DNA of 22,029 bases from a bacterium (lineage in GTDB: Bacteria; Bacillota; Bacilli; Lactobacillales; Streptococcaceae), in the NCBI GenBank assembly GCA_905221435.1, contig CAJNDD010000028.1:1-22029 (forward strand), written 5' to 3'. The notes under the pieces were generated by a model that saw only the letters and a program-made list of their open reading frames with translations, did not search any database and was not told the DNA's origin. The number at the start of each line of letters is the position of its first letter. The stretch's first letter is position 1. Positions 21,575-22,029 of the stretch are shown here, piece after piece. Made by a program: the position numbers and the translations under genes.

Positions 21575-22029
21575 TGTACTGACCCCAAAAAGTTGGACAA
21601 ATAATTATTGAAAGGATTTAGTTCTGTACTGCACAGGACTAAGTCCTTTTAGTTTGACTTTAATTCGTTTGTTGTTGTAGTAATCAATGTAGTCCACAAT
21701 AGCTTGTTCCAATTGATTAAGTGATTTAAATGTCTTCTCATAGCCGTAAAACATTTCGGATTTCAAAATGCCAAAGAAGGACTCCATCATCCCATTGTCT
21801 GGGCTGTTGCCCTTGCGGGACATAGATGCTTGAATTCCCTTACTCTCTAGAAACCGATGATAAGAATCGTGTTGGTATTGCCAGCCCTGGTCACTGTGGA
21901 GAATCGTATTCTCATAGTGCTTCTCTGTGAATGCCTGTTCTAACATCGTTTGTACTTGTTCTAAATTAGGCGAACAAGAAAGATTAAAAGCAATAATTTC
22001 GCTGTTAAAGCCATCTAAAACTGGTGATA
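21575..22029 (-). mobile_element. IS3-family (IS150-group) insertion sequence, partial at window end
   Basis: The right end carries the 25-nt terminal repeat TGTACTGACCCCAAAAAG... (21575-21599), starting with TG as in IS150-group elements. The transposase gene lies just inside. The other end, the first open reading frame and the left repeat are beyond the window. A target duplication cannot be checked. The element ends 29 bp from the com-box. Confidence 0.85.
21605..22029 (-). CDS. IS3-family transposase OrfB (integrase core), C-terminal part
   Basis: The frame is open to the window edge and gives about 140 residues. It carries part of the DDE catalytic core: the second Asp in ILHSDQGWQYQH and the Glu in SPDNGMMESFFGILKSEMFYG. 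The IS3-type ending YIDYYNNKRIKVKLKGLSPVQYRTKSF closes the protein. The first catalytic Asp is not certain in the visible part. I see no stop or frameshift in it, so the element may be intact. It is transcribed toward comGA. Confidence 0.9.
   Translation of the reverse strand, partial: SPVLDGFNSEIIAFNLSCSPNLEQVQTMLEQAFTEKHYENTILHSDQGWQYQHDSYHRFLESKGIQASMSRKGNSPDNGMMESFFGILKSEMFYGYEKTFKSLNQLEQAIVDYIDYYNNKRIKVKLKGLSPVQYRTKSFQ

Noticed and set aside
1..22029. CRISPR array, tRNA or rRNA genes, BOX/RUP repeats, prophage or defence island
   Set aside because: No evenly spaced repeats, tRNA-like cloverleaf, rRNA sequence or defence genes were seen. Reading by eye can miss diverged small repeats.

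Overview
The window reads as chromosome of a mitis-group Streptococcus (S. mitis/oralis/pneumoniae relatives). The basis is the protein sequences I recognise (PBP2a, KhpB/EloR, the ComG pilin set, AdhE), low GC content, strong AAGGAGG-type ribosome sites, many TGn-extended -10 promoters and a competence 'com-box'. All genes but one are on the minus strand, as expected for leading-strand genes of one replichore. From memory of the pneumococcal genome, the gap-adhE and tkt-khpB junctions here seem to lack blocks of sugar-transport genes found there. That suggests a non-pneumococcal mitis-group strain, but this is an inference.

Layout, left to right. (1) 47-3254, read leftward: pbp2A (bifunctional cell-wall synthase), then rpmG-secE-nusG behind its own promoter. 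(2) 3341-4216, the only plus-strand gene: an RluA-family pseudouridine synthase, divergent from pbp2A. (3) 4283-8243: gap (glycolysis) and adhE (acetyl-CoA to ethanol), with redox (Rex-like) and catabolite (cre-like) sites before adhE. (4) 8537-9748: yajC, a low-molecular-weight tyrosine phosphatase and a membrane-anchored MORN-repeat protein. (5) 9866-12575: transketolase and an unrecognised 207-aa protein. (6) 12631-14796: rnpA-yidC-khpB, linking RNase P, membrane-protein insertion and the RNA-binding regulator of cell elongation. (7) 14945-17787: acetate kinase, a YtxK-type methyltransferase and a small UbiE-like methyltransferase. (8) 17820-21545: the complete seven-gene comG (cgl) operon for the competence pilus, with a com-box. 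(9) 21575-22029: the end of an IS3-family (IS150-group) insertion sequence, 29 bp upstream of the com-box and pointing into the operon.

Genes are compactly separated by intrinsic terminators, several of which overlap stop codons. The most interesting regulatory pattern is four genes (pbp2A, the pseudouridine synthase and both methyltransferases) whose start codon lies exactly 6 nt after an extended -10 box, predicting leaderless mRNAs; two of them form a divergent pair. I saw no CRISPR array, tRNA, rRNA, toxin-antitoxin pair, prophage or convincing novel multi-gene system. The window is mostly core chromosome.
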